Below are positions 63,844 to 64,000 of a stretch of 64,000 bases of DNA, piece by piece (within the stretch, counting starts at the first letter, position 1; each line of letters starts with the position of its first letter). A program made the translations under genes and the position numbers. Location of the stretch: the NCBI GenBank assembly GCA_963835085.1, contig CAWIED010000001.1, positions 3,038,001-3,102,000 of the forward strand, written 5' to 3'. This stretch comes from JBDIAG01 sp963835085 (lineage in GTDB: Bacteria; Actinomycetota; Actinomycetes; Actinomycetales; CAWJMD01). The notes beneath the pieces are model-generated. The model was not told where the DNA came from. It was given only the letters and a program-made list of their open reading frames with translations, and searched no databases.

Positions 63844-64000
63844 CTACTCCTCCTCGTCCTCGCCGGCATCGACCCGTACGACACCCGGGATCGATCCCAA
63901 CGGGCCGGCCGCCTCGACCACCCCCGGACCGCTCAGGGTGAGCCCCACTGTCACCAGCCTGTCCTCGGCCACCTCGCCGGCAGGCTCCATCGCGATTCGC
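63844..64000 (-). CDS. C-terminal fragment of an unidentified protein
   Basis: The last 51 residues are visible: a beta-alpha-like stretch (LVTVGLTLSGPGVVEAAGPL, then GSIPGVVRVDAG) and an acidic tail EDEEE. The pattern resembles the ACT-like C terminus of MgtC-type membrane proteins, but this is too short for a firm call. It continues beyond the right edge. Confidence 0.5.
   Translation of the reverse strand, partial: RIAMEPAGEVAEDRLVTVGLTLSGPGVVEAAGPLGSIPGVVRVDAGEDEEE

Overview
The window is high-GC DNA from an actinobacterium. The evidence is the BldG-type anti-anti-sigma factor, the Tad pilus cluster laid out as in mycobacteria and streptomycetes, a 6C small RNA beside ssd, a protein O-mannosyltransferase divergent from rsmI, the block metG-tatD-rsmA-ispE, mycothiol-type DinB proteins, and many GTG starts with 4-bp GTGA/ATGA overlaps. 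I cannot name the genus.

Layout. 1-12.8 kb: 5' part of a membrane pyrophosphatase, bldG, a repeat-bearing membrane protein, then the Tad locus on the minus strand as two transcription units (ssd-tadA-tadB-tadC and DUF4244-TadE-TadE-like). Both units are preceded by the same two-part DNA element with exactly the same spacing. Almost every variable linker in this locus carries short tandem repeats. Upstream lie a 6C RNA with its own promoter and terminator, a degenerate Fic-fold protein, an EEP-family membrane protein and a two-gene nuoA-nuoB pair. 12.9-25.7 kb: core genes (SDR, ABC-F ATPase, ispE, rsmA, tatD, metG, a frameshifted copD, ppk2, rsmI, pmt). rpfB, often found between tatD and rsmA in relatives, is absent here.

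At 25.7 kb a tRNA-Ala(CGC) gene is overlapped by the decayed 3' end of a large serine recombinase, the usual scar of an element integrated at a tRNA. From here to about 61 kb the content is accessory: a Stf0 sulfotransferase, a frameshifted AfsR-like regulator, berberine-bridge-type FAD oxidases, an IS256 element, a second recombinase remnant, poxB, an active-site-intact Fic protein, and an alpha-glucoside cassette (LacI regulator, sugar transporter fused to a universal stress domain, a separate universal stress protein, and a GH13 glucosidase). The alpha-glucoside cassette is bracketed by a duplicated piece of the Fic gene. Then follow several divergent regulator/redox-enzyme pairs, an arsM/arsR pair, and a gene that reads as rifamycin phosphotransferase. 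The right end has a quinone oxidoreductase, a Baeyer-Villiger-type monooxygenase and a partial gene.

The most notable unexplained features are the paired Tad element, the repeat-expanded Tad linkers, and three long-loop inverted repeats of similar overall size (89-97 bp) but unrelated sequence at 11.8, 20.6 and 61.2 kb. Several regulator pairs carry clear palindromic operator candidates. Two genes (copD, afsR-like) are each split by a single-base frameshift, so they are either real lesions or sequencing errors.
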